Source: UBA1562 sp041653955 (GTDB taxonomy: Bacteria; Omnitrophota; Gorgyraeia; Gygaellales; Profunditerraquicolaceae). From it: a stretch of 6,399 bases of DNA. Made by a program: the position numbers and the translations under genes. The stretch spans positions 1 through 6,399 of the forward strand of contig JBAZEH010000046.1 in NCBI GenBank assembly GCA_041653955.1, written 5' to 3'. The notes beneath the pieces were generated by a model. The model made no database searches and was not told where the DNA came from. It worked only from the letters and a program-made list of their open reading frames with translations. Positions 1 to 6,399 of the stretch are shown in pieces (the stretch's first letter is position 1; each line of letters starts with the position of its first letter).

Positions 1-292
1 AAAGCGCTTTAAAACTTTCCCGGGAAGAGACCAAGGCCCAGGTTTTAGATTCTGCTTTGAACCCTTCCAGATTCATCGCTACAATCCGGGGCTGTGGATC
101 CATACGCAAAGAATATACTTTGATCTTTTCCGAATTGGATCTTAAAGGCACGGCCAATGAAGGATTTTTATTTAGATAACGAAGGAGATTTTCTCTTCCG
201 TGGATATTGCTGAAATATTGAGCGGCGTAAGCGTCTCCTTCAATAAATTTCAGCAGCAATTGTTCCGGATTTTCTTTTCTTTCCATGGCGCG
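1..292 (-). other. Unassigned tail continuing beyond the window (residues ~2036-2132)
   Basis: About 97 residues after the GT-B domain. Charged helices (2040-2076) are followed by strand-like segments KIKVYSLRMD (2091-2100) and RIVAMNLEG (2104-2112). This looks like the beginning of another beta-rich domain whose remainder lies outside the window. I recognise no family. Confidence 0.4.
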
Positions 293-3200
293 GCTGAACT
301 GCCTGAGATATTCCGCTGCCGGCAATAATGCCTCCAGGATACGGCTGAGCCTCACTGAAGTAGCCTGATAAGAGGAAAATTCTAAAGGTTCTTTCTGATA
401 TAAGTTAACTGCCCAAAGGAATGTTTCCAGATAATCCTTGGGCGTATTACCGGAAGGGACCAAAGTATTGCCTGAGCCCGGGATATTGCGGTCTAACACA
501 ATCCCCTGGCGCTGGATGATCCCTTCGGTCCAGGCCGGTCCGAACTGCAGTCCTGCGTTTGCCGAAACATCCGCTTCCGTATATTCTGCAGCCCCGGTTG
601 CGCGGTCAGAATCCTGCACCTGGATATCGGTAGCTGCCAAAAGTGCGCGCTGTTCAGAGATCCCCCACGCTGTTTTGACGATCAATCTGCCGGGATAACC
701 GCCCGGGTTCTGCGATTTGGCATTATTTAACCTCTCCTCCAATGCTTTTAAGTCTTTGCTCATATTCTTGCTTTCTTCGTTAGCCTGGAGATTACCGTAA
801 ATCACAACCTGGACGCCGGACTTTACCAGCGCCTCGATATTATCATCGGTAAATGCCCTCTGGCGGCCGGCCTTTTCAGATACCAGCCTGCCGGAGTAAG
901 ATATAACCATCTGTTCGGGATTCAACCCCTGCTTAAGCTTCGCCTCTCTTTTAGCTTCAAAGACCTGCCCTGGAGTGCAATATTCGCTGTCTGCCTGGCA
1001 GAATAACTTCTGGAATTCACTACAAGAAGCATCCCTCTCATCTCCGTTGGTGATAGCAAGGAGGGTCACCGTAGGGTCAATATGCGCAACTTCATCACGG
1101 TGAATAGCGCTAACCGCGTTTGCCCCGTCGGCCAGGCGCAATCCAACACTGGTAAAATCAATCTGCCCTATACGCAGAAAATATGGCCTCCACTTTTCTT
1201 CAACCCCCATCTCTGCCAGGACGCGGTGGCCTCTCGATTCGTCAAATACCCCCCTGTTCCTGTAAGTGTGGGTGGTCATCCATACCAAGGCGTCTTGCAA
1301 TGTCTCATCCACTTCGTCCAGTTGCCGCTTAAAAAGGACTAAGGGGGCAAGCTGACCGTCATTGGCGATAATCACCGGGGATCTATAGGCCTTATTAGCT
1401 GCCCGGGCCTGTTTACTGCTCTCTATCTGCCTGATCAACTCCAGCGCTGCGCGGGAGAAGAACTCGGTAAATTCCTCCCAAGTGCCCGTCCCCTGCTGGC
1501 CATACCCATATATAATACGGGTGGAATGGTTAGCCTTATCCTTGATTAAATATATCTTTATTCCCCGTTCATTAACGCCTGTAAATACCTGGGCTTCTAC
1601 CGGCCTTCCCTTGACCATTACGGTAAATTCATAAGCCGGATTATCGGTTAAGCCTTGGATCTCTCCGGGTAAGGCGCGGTAATTTATCTCCTCAATGCCG
1701 CCATCCGCATTTACCAGGCGGTATGCATAATACGGCTCAATAGTAGCAACCTCGGCATACTCTCCAACCAGACCCTTCATCGCCGAAGAGTGGTATTGCT
1801 GGACACGGCCCAATCCGCCTGCCGCATGCCACCCTTCCGCGGCAACCGTATAAATCGTTCTTCCTGCCAAATTATGCGCGAACCTCTTTAGCCAATCCGC
1901 AGGAACCGCTTTCTTAAACATTAATAATAACGAATCGACTAAGGGCAAACGAAGCAATCTGGTTTTAGATTCAAGGAATTTTACAAATGCTGCCTGGTCC
2001 TCTTTAGAAAGCAGGGCCGCAGCCTTAAGAATAGGCCAACGGCTCTCTACGGGGTATAAATGCCAGTATCCGCTGGTATGTTCGTAATCTAAAATGAGCT
2101 TTTCTAAACCAGCCCAATCTTTGCCTTCAATCAGGAGCTTAAGTAATGACCTTAATCTTTCTACCTCCTCCGCAGAAGTATCTAAAGGCGCTTTCTGAAA
2201 GGCGGCATCAGCTCCCGCCTTAGGGCCCTCTTCCGGATTTAAGGGGATTACGGTAAATATGCCCATAAAAGCAAATATCATCCAAGCCATCAGCCGCAGA
2301 TAAGAGGCTGATTTTTTAACGAATTTATTGGCCCCGGCCGCTCTTGAAATGCTCCCCCACCAGCCACGGAGAGGATAGAGCAATGTGGAGCTTGAGCCGG
2401 GGCCAAAAACAGTTGAAGGCCTGCCACCTGCCACGGTAGGTTGGCCTTTCAGCTGTGTTAAATCCTTGCCTTTAATAATAAACTGCTTCTCTAATCTAAG
2501 ATTATCTTTATGCGTCAGGCCCTTTAATGCGCCCAACTCATGCAGGAGGGTCAAAGTTAATTCTTGCGGGTCGTAAAGCATGGATTCATCGAGATAAAAG
2601 ATATCCTGCCATAAGGCTCCGAAAAAGGCGGTAAACGGCCCGGCGCGCAATTTACCCTGATCCGCCAAAAGCTCTTCTAACGCAGGTATCCAATGCTCTC
2701 TATTTGCTGCTCTTAAGAATTTCTTAACCTGTTCGGTAACGGACAGAAGATTCTTATATTCGCGCTCCGAAAGAGCCCGGGTATTTTTCCTGATAATCTC
2801 CCGTATAACCTGCTCTTCGGTCAAAGGCAACCTTGACTTTGAACGGGCGGGATCTTTAGGCCGCCTGATTATTTCAACCCCCTGCACCCCTGCTATATTA
2901 ACCAATATCTCTCTTATATCGGCATCGGTGATATGGACCGGGCAGGACGCGCTTTTAAACGCGATAAACCCTTCATCCTTCTCGAGAGACGGAATCGATA
3001 TCTCACGGAAGTTAAACTTGTTTTTTGTCAGGAAGCCGACTATCTTGAAATCTATCCCTTCAATATTATTAGTAAAGACATTCAGGTCTATATTTGTCTT
3101 GGCCGTGCAATAATCCACGACTTCTGCCGGCACGATTACGCCTATAGCCACGGCTGCATATAACTCGCTCCTATCGTATTCCTGTCTTATGATATACTCT

Positions 3201-6200
3201 AACCTCAATCCTTTAAGCAGGGTGAATTTATTAAGAATCTCAAATATCTCCTGGGAAAGTTTTTCTGTCTTTAGCACCCTGCCAAGTTCGGCTTCAATCT
3301 GCTGTTTGCCTCTGCCGGCCAACTCGCGTATATTCTTTCTCTCTATAGCGATCTTTAATAACAGCTTGCTGCGTAATAGCTGGGCATTTCTATTAAGCGA
3401 TATCAGGTCTGCCGGGTTATGCTTTCTGTCCAGATTCCTGCGTAGCAGCCCTAACTTAGATACGTCATCGCTTACTTCTACCTTGAGCGCTGCCCGCTCC
3501 TGGTTCAATATGAGCACCATCCCGCAGCTTAAGGGATTTCCTTCCAGCAGTTCTTCTGTTATCTTAAACTGTGAATCCCGGGAGGCGCCCGAACTGAAGC
3601 TTACTATGGAAAAACCGTTGTAGCTGTTAATATCCGCGTTAATTTGAGGATGCAAGGCAAGGTCAACAGGATAGGCCCCTTTCGGAAGTTCTATCGCATA
3701 AAGGACCCTTCCTTTTGAGCTAGGCCGGATAACGCAAACATATATATTCCTGTTAATATGCTCATATAGCTTGCGGCTGTTGGCAACAAAATCTTCGGTC
3801 ATAGCCACTTCGTCTGCTTTGAATACCTGGCGTATACCCTCTGCTTTCAATTCACCTTCCAATTTATATATCCAGTGCGGCTTGCTTAAAGGCCCTACGG
3901 CATAATACTGTTCGTAGAGTCCGAACCGGTAGAGGCCGTAATCCCTGGGGGTCATCAGCATTATCTCCCAGGGGCCTGTCTTATCATAAAAGTTGATATG
4001 CACCGCCTCATACCCCTTATCCCTCCTGAATTTCCATTCTGATTTAGCCGGTATTCTTGAAGCATTGAGATAAGAAAGGATAGCGCCGCTAACCTCATTA
4101 ACGCGTTCTGTGATTACCATAAGCCCTATAAGGTCCTCTATATCCTCAACCCCGTTATAACCCTTTCTTCTTGTGCTGGTGGCCTTTTCGTATATAGCGT
4201 ATAACCCCTTCTTTTTCTTATGTATTACTTCCGCTTCAGGGTCATTTGCCTTGACGATATTGCTTAAATCTTTTCTTAGCGGGGTTGTGGCCTGTTCAAG
4301 AGTATCATAATCTATGTCATGCGCCGCATTTATCGCTTCTTTTATGCGCCTGCATTCTTCCGGCTGGCTTAATTCAAAGGCACGATTGCGCATAACGGTA
4401 TAAATCCGGTGTATTAAGCGTCCGGTAAGCGGCGCGTAAACATGCAGTATCTTTTTCTTTAATATTCTTTTGTCTTCCCTGGAAGCGGCATAAATTGACT
4501 GGATCTGGTCGGCAAAAGTATGCATGGTTATGCGGTGGTCGCCTTCCGCTAATTGCAATACAAAATTCATATAATTCTGCAATGTATTCTCGGTGCCAAA
4601 TGTCTCTACCCCTCTCTCCAGATACGGAAGGCTTCTGTGCAGTTTGGCTACCGCTTTATAAAGTTCATCGGCGGTATCCAGCTCTATATCTCCTACGGCT
4701 TGCATCTCTCCTAAAAGATCCGCCAATCTATTCTCGCTTATCTTGTGAAGCAATGAAATAGCTATGGTCATTGCGTCCGCGCCCCAGCAGGCAACGGTAA
4801 AAGCGACCAGGCTGGCATGATGGATATAACTCTCTCCGTCAGGAAACTGCCCATCTTTATATTCTGTCTTGGCTTCCGAGTAAATATTCCTGATGAATTC
4901 AATGCCCGCTTCTTCGTAATAAGGATTATTGATTTTAAATACTTTAATGATCTCATCGCAGCTTATTGTTTCAACGGGCATATCGCAGCAATCGGAATAA
5001 ACGCCGCTCTTCTCCTCTATGATCTCATTAAGCCCGGATAAATAGTCGTTATTAAGTTGAATGCCGAAGCTTTTGAATGCCCTTAACAGCTGTATTAATT
5101 CTTCGGGGTTATTTCTGTAATATTCATAGCTTGGCTGGCAGGCGAGCTCTTCATCGCCCGTATTCTGCAGGATATGCCCGCGGTATTCGTGGAGGTCTAT
5201 TATATCGTTGATAAGGATCTGGAAGGAACGGGAAAGCGGGTCATCTTTATCAAAGGGTGGAGCGCGCGCCGCTAAGCTCATATCTAATTCCATTCTATGC
5301 CCCGTTATGTCTATTTCTACCAGGGTGCGCCCGCCCCTGTCGGCTAAAAGAACGACTGCCCTTCCGCCTGCTATCGCATCCGTCTCATTGATATATTTTA
5401 AAAGGTTTCCTGTATTCTCCTGCGTAATCGTATTACGCTCCTCCTGTGTGATAGGTAGGGTACCTGGATAAGAAACAGGCCTTGGCCTTCTTGTATTGAA
5501 GTCAAACTGTTCGTTATCCCCCAGGAATTCGGTATAAAGGTCATCATCCCATGAATATAAAGCCTCTTTTAAAATACGCGCGCGGATGGTTTCCCTTTGC
5601 TTCTTTGCTTCTATAAGATAATTATTTATTATTTCCGGCCAACGGCTCTCTTCGATAACACGCCTGACTTTCTCATAAAGGCCGCGGTCGCCGCATAAGA
5701 ATTGGCTGTCCAGTATGATCTTTACAGGAATGGCATAATTGGGGTTTAACGCTGAAGTGTATTCTGCGACCTTGCTGAAAGGCTTTATTATATAATCCAG
5801 CTCTTCATTGGATAATTTTAAGGCCATACATTTTATTTTATATATCGAGTTATCTATCTCCTCCGCAGAGATCGAACCGGTATCTGTAACTACTATTATA
5901 TCCAGATCCGACCCCTTTACCAACTCCCCGGTAAAACTTTCGGCCCTTGGCTGCCTGTGCGCCATGCCCAAAGCCACGTCTCCGCTTATAAAACATGTAA
6001 TGCCGTCTTTCCGCGGCAACTTATCTAAGGCCTCTTCCACCCATGCCTGCGCCATAGAATATTTATCCTTGCTTACCTTATGCCTCCTGGCGTTCAGGTC
6101 TTTGACATGACCGCTTATCCTTGCGTCTCCCTTTCTGCCTATTACCTCATAATCAAGGAAAGAACGTAATATTGACGGGGATAACCTGGGAGAGATGCTG

Positions 6201-6399
6201 CCGTTTTGTTTTATCCTCAGATAGGATTCTCCCGCGAAAACACACTCTATATCCGGCAAAGATTTGCAGATTTTATAAACGGAAAGTATATCTTCCAGAT
6301 CATTAAGCCCTAACAGCGAAATCAGGTCATATCCGGTATGAGGTGTATCCAAGACAGATATGATTTTGTGCATCAAAAGAATCTTCGTTATATAACCCT
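1..6399 (-). CDS. Internal part of a giant multidomain protein: NTase, degenerate RelA/SpoT module, TM segment, GT-B glycosyltransferase
   Basis: One frame runs through the window on the minus strand with 2,132 consecutive sense codons (bases 6397 to 2) and no stop, so the gene is partial at both ends. The frame is supported by recognisable protein domains along most of its length: nucleotidyltransferase, an RSH block in the family order HD-synthetase-TGS-helical-ACT, a membrane segment and a GT5-like GT-B domain. A Met at residue 9 (ATG at 6371-6373) has no clear ribosome binding site and the frame is open before it, so I do not call it a start. Residues 1-127, 256-497, about 1190-1276 and 2036-2132 match nothing I recognise. 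The size and domain mix resemble giant proteins of Omnitrophota. The function of the whole is unknown; possible roles are nucleotide-signal sensing coupled to glycan synthesis or cell-surface work. The single frame is certain from the sequence; the joint function is inference. Confidence 0.95.
293..1861 (-). other. GT-B glycosyltransferase domain resembling starch/glycogen synthase, GT5 (residues ~1513-2035)
   Basis: Starch/glycogen synthases extend alpha-1,4-glucan from ADP- or UDP-glucose. Family landmarks occur in order: TIYTVAAEGWHAAGGLGRV (1514-1532) for the N-terminal KxGGLGDV loop; IIYGYGQQ with EFFSRAALELI (1628-1655) for the 'YG...RFxFFSRAALEL' segment; ANDGQLAPL (1678-1686) for DWQTxLxP; TTHTYRNRG (1708-1716) for the TxHNxxYQG strand; LADGANAVSAIHRDEV (1755-1770) for AdxVxTVSPxYAxEI; AITNGDE (1781-1787) for GIxNGID; and YSGRLVSEKAG (1834-1844). 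The last keeps Arg1837 and Lys1842 at the five-residue spacing of the nucleotide-sugar phosphate-binding pair (Arg300 and Lys305 in E. coli GlgA). The loop Lys is Ala1525, the loop Asp is Arg1531, and the SRFEPCGL motif is not preserved: it reads DSDRATGAAE (1929-1938). The latter region also faintly recalls the ASGTSxMKxxLNG segment of glucan phosphorylases. Fold is well supported; activity is uncertain. Confidence 0.78.
1883..2200 (-). other. Helical spacer after the membrane segment (residues ~1400-1505)
   Basis: The stretch consists mainly of amphipathic helices: SAEEVERLRSLLKLLIEGKD (1408-1427), a helix at 1429-1438, ESRWPILKAAALLSKEDQAA (1451-1470) and helices up to 1505. It resembles a small helical-repeat spacer. 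I recognise no family. It joins the membrane segment to the glycosyltransferase domain. Confidence 0.45.
2240..2302 (-). other. Probable single transmembrane segment (residues ~1366-1386)
   Basis: A run of about 18 hydrophobic residues (1369-1386, rich in Met, Phe, Ile, Ala and Trp) is the only long uncharged stretch I see in the protein. It is preceded by basic residues (Arg1352, Lys1358, Lys1361, Lys1362, Arg1368) and followed by Glu1389 and Glu1390. By the positive-inside rule the RSH side would be cytoplasmic and the glycosyltransferase side outside. Before it lies a Gly/Pro/Ser-rich linker (about 1317-1348), typical of a flexible joint. It is short for a membrane helix, so a buried hydrophobic helix remains possible. 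Confidence 0.6.
2480..2569 (-). other. Metzincin-like motif with Ala in place of the second His (residues ~1277-1306)
   Basis: A helix LTLTLLHELGA (1280-1290) runs into LKGLTH (1291-1296). The spacing is exactly that of the metzincin zinc motif HExxHxxGxxH, with His1286, Glu1287, Gly1293 and His1296 in place and Ala1290 where the second zinc-binding His would be. The hydrophobic helix before the first His also fits zinc peptidases. About 100 residues before it (1190-1276) are helical, and DIFYLDESML (1265-1274) resembles a strand preceding the motif helix. With one ligand missing it is probably not an active protease. Chance resemblance is possible. Confidence 0.4.
2858..3097 (-). other. ACT domain (residues ~1101-1180)
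   Basis: ACT domains bind small ligands such as amino acids or mediate contacts in regulatory proteins. The beta-alpha-beta-beta-alpha-beta pattern can be followed: NIDLNVFTNN (1102-1111), IDFKIVGFLTKNKFNFREIS (1115-1134), the strand EGFIAFKSASCPV (1142-1154), a helix at 1157-1168, and the closing strand GVQGVEIIRRP (1170-1180), very close to the RSH ending 'I-x-G-V-x-x-V-x-R'. The usual DRxGLL loop is replaced, which may change ligand binding. It closes the RSH block. Confidence 0.72.
3113..3445 (-). other. Helical region between TGS and ACT (residues ~985-1095)
   Basis: This stretch corresponds in position and pattern to the helical domain of long RSH proteins. The segment KLLLKIAIERKNIRELAGRGKQQIEAELGR (1011-1040) resembles the family helix IRxWxKxxRREENIxxGRExLExEL, and ELYAAVAIGVI (1078-1088) matches the later 'LLAAIGxGxI' element. 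Similarity is moderate; the family order is the stronger argument. Confidence 0.6.
3482..3754 (-). other. TGS domain (residues ~882-972)
   Basis: TGS is a small beta-grasp domain that in Rel proteins contacts the acceptor end of deacylated tRNA on the ribosome. Here the strand NIYVCVI (884-890) is followed by ELPKGAYPVDLAL (903-915), matching the family strand-turn-helix pattern ELPKGATPVDFAY. A second half with VLILNQERAALKVE (961-974) closes the domain. It follows the synthetase-like domain at the spacing normal for long RSH proteins. The His of the Rel tRNA-contact segment AYxIHT may correspond to His916, but alignment there is uncertain. Confidence 0.7.
3818..4321 (-). other. Degenerate (p)ppGpp-synthetase-like domain (residues ~693-860)
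   Basis: RSH synthetase domains move pyrophosphate from ATP to GDP or GTP. The order of family blocks is clear: a basic HKKKKGLYAIYEK segment (726-738) in place of the usual R-x-K-x-x-YSIYxK block, IEDLIGLM (753-760) for the DLIAIR strand, KGYEAVH (794-800) for NGYQSxH, and GPWEIMLMT (808-816) for the ExQIRT strand. Asp755, Tyr796, His800 and Glu811 keep the positions of key family residues. Other conserved positions differ: the Arg of DLIAIR is Met760, QIR is replaced by Met-Leu-Met (813-815), the KDYI loop is not recognisable, and the MHxxAExGxAAHW helix reads as an unrelated Tyr-rich segment. The fold is well supported. Alarmone synthesis is doubtful, though another pyrophosphoryl or nucleotide activity cannot be excluded. 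Confidence 0.8.
4322..4906 (-). other. Degenerate HD hydrolase-like domain of RelA/SpoT type (residues ~498-692)
   Basis: In RSH proteins this domain removes pyrophosphate from (p)ppGpp with a manganese-binding HD site. The fold signature is present: GESYIHHASLVA (521-532) matches the family GxPYxxHP segment and keeps His527; SLLH (548-551) matches the LLHD helix; YAPLTGRL (654-661) matches YAPLANRL; and AFEL (673-676) matches the following helix. The catalytic set is broken. The HD pair is His551-Lys552, the downstream ED pair reads Glu555-Asn556, and the ADRxHN motif reads ADQIQS (629-634), which keeps Asp630 but loses the Arg and Asn. Loss of the HD aspartate makes hydrolysis unlikely. E. 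coli RelA also has an inactive hydrolase domain, so a structural or regulatory role is plausible. Confidence 0.8.
4907..5632 (-). other. Unassigned coding stretch between NTase and RSH block (residues ~256-497)
   Basis: About 240 residues with no family I recognise. The beginning is helical and charged (residues 256-285). A proline-rich turn follows (about 303-315). A segment at 347-378 looks like paired beta strands, with ADRGGRTLVEIDITGHRMEL at its core (residues 352-371). A helix at 390-404 then leads to HEYRGH (403-408). That motif is not a zincin HExxH because the second His is one residue too far. Four cysteines (420, 470, 471, 480) lie near the end. It may be the helical extension of the nucleotidyltransferase plus an extra domain. 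Confidence 0.5.
5633..6016 (-). other. Nucleotidyltransferase-fold domain (residues ~128-255)
   Basis: This part looks like a DNA polymerase beta-type nucleotidyltransferase, the superfamily that transfers a nucleotide to a protein, RNA or small molecule. The pattern hG[GS]...DhD is visible: a strand ending in ISGD (137-140), a helix, then KGSDLDIIVV (161-170) with metal-binding Asp164 and Asp166. A third acidic residue in a strand, Asp230 in the segment KIILD, is placed as expected for the third metal ligand. The stretch between the GD turn and the DxD is about 24 residues, longer than in minimal members, and carries a basic segment (His147, Arg148, Arg151). All three carboxylates are present, so it may be active. 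It precedes the RSH block, an order that recalls GlnD (NTase, HD, ACT) without proving kinship. The substrate cannot be told. Confidence 0.72.

Noticed and set aside
1..10. Perfect 10-base palindrome AAAGCGCTTT at the window edge
   Set aside because: It lies within codons of the main frame and has no associated site, loop or T-tract; not enough to call an operator or terminator.
438..698. Plus-strand open frame of 86 codons, and similar plus-strand frames along the window (for example 1082-1342, 3189-3623, 5808-6110)
   Set aside because: They are antisense to a frame with clear domain homology, have unnatural composition and show no family motif; they are shadows of the long minus-strand gene.
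2034..2048. A 15-base direct repeat, also at 5637-5651, that encodes ESRWP in the same frame both times
   Set aside because: The flanking protein sequences do not align, and a single 15-base match in a coding region this long is likely chance with shared codon preference.
2200..2480. Possibility that the RSH half and the GT half are separate genes meeting in the Gly/Pro-rich linker
   Set aside because: There is no stop codon in frame across the junction, and no good start with a ribosome binding site after it; a single polypeptide is the direct reading.
4768..4956. Minus-strand open frame of 62 codons
   Set aside because: It is in a different phase from the main frame and overlaps the conserved HD-like domain; no motif or convincing start supports it.
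5177..5191. HEYRGH (residues 403-408) as a zinc-peptidase site
   Set aside because: The zincin motif needs HExxH; here the second His is one residue too far and no hydrophobic helix surrounds it in the expected way.
6371..6373. ATG at residue 9 of the main frame as a gene start
   Set aside because: The frame is open upstream to the window edge and there is no clear ribosome binding site before it.

Overview
The whole 6,399-base window is one uninterrupted minus-strand reading frame. Counted from base 6397 down to base 2 there are 2,132 sense codons and no stop. Neither the start nor the stop of the gene is in the window, so this is an internal piece of a giant gene encoding a protein of well over 2,132 residues. 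I found no second gene, RNA gene, mobile element, CRISPR array, promoter or terminator. The short open frames elsewhere are shadows. Residue numbers below count from the first complete codon at 6397 (residue n lies at 6400-3n down to 6398-3n).

Order of modules, amino to carboxyl (high to low coordinates): an unassigned start (1-127); a nucleotidyltransferase-fold domain with all three expected carboxylates (about 128-255); a long unassigned stretch (256-497); a full RelA/SpoT-homologue (RSH) block made of a degenerate HD hydrolase-like domain (498-692), a degenerate (p)ppGpp-synthetase-like domain (693-860), TGS (882-972), a helical region (985-1095) and ACT (1101-1180); a helical linker and a metzincin-like motif with one His replaced by Ala (1286-1296); a Gly/Pro/Ser-rich linker and one likely membrane segment (1366-1386); a helical spacer (about 1400-1505); a GT-B glycosyltransferase domain resembling starch/glycogen synthase (1513-2035); and an unassigned tail that continues out of the window.

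The organism is probably an uncultured bacterium. Giant multidomain genes of this kind are known from Omnitrophota (formerly OP3), and the medium GC with frequent ATA, AGA and AGG codons fits, but this is inference and not proof. Codon style is similar along the frame, which argues against a recent patchwork or an assembly chimera.

The main interest is the architecture: an apparently intact nucleotidyltransferase is joined to an alarmone enzyme whose two catalytic sites both look damaged but whose regulatory TGS and ACT domains remain, then across a probable membrane segment to a sugar-transferase-like domain. No pathway can be assigned with confidence. The RSH part may act as a sensor or scaffold, and the transferase part may make or bind a polysaccharide.
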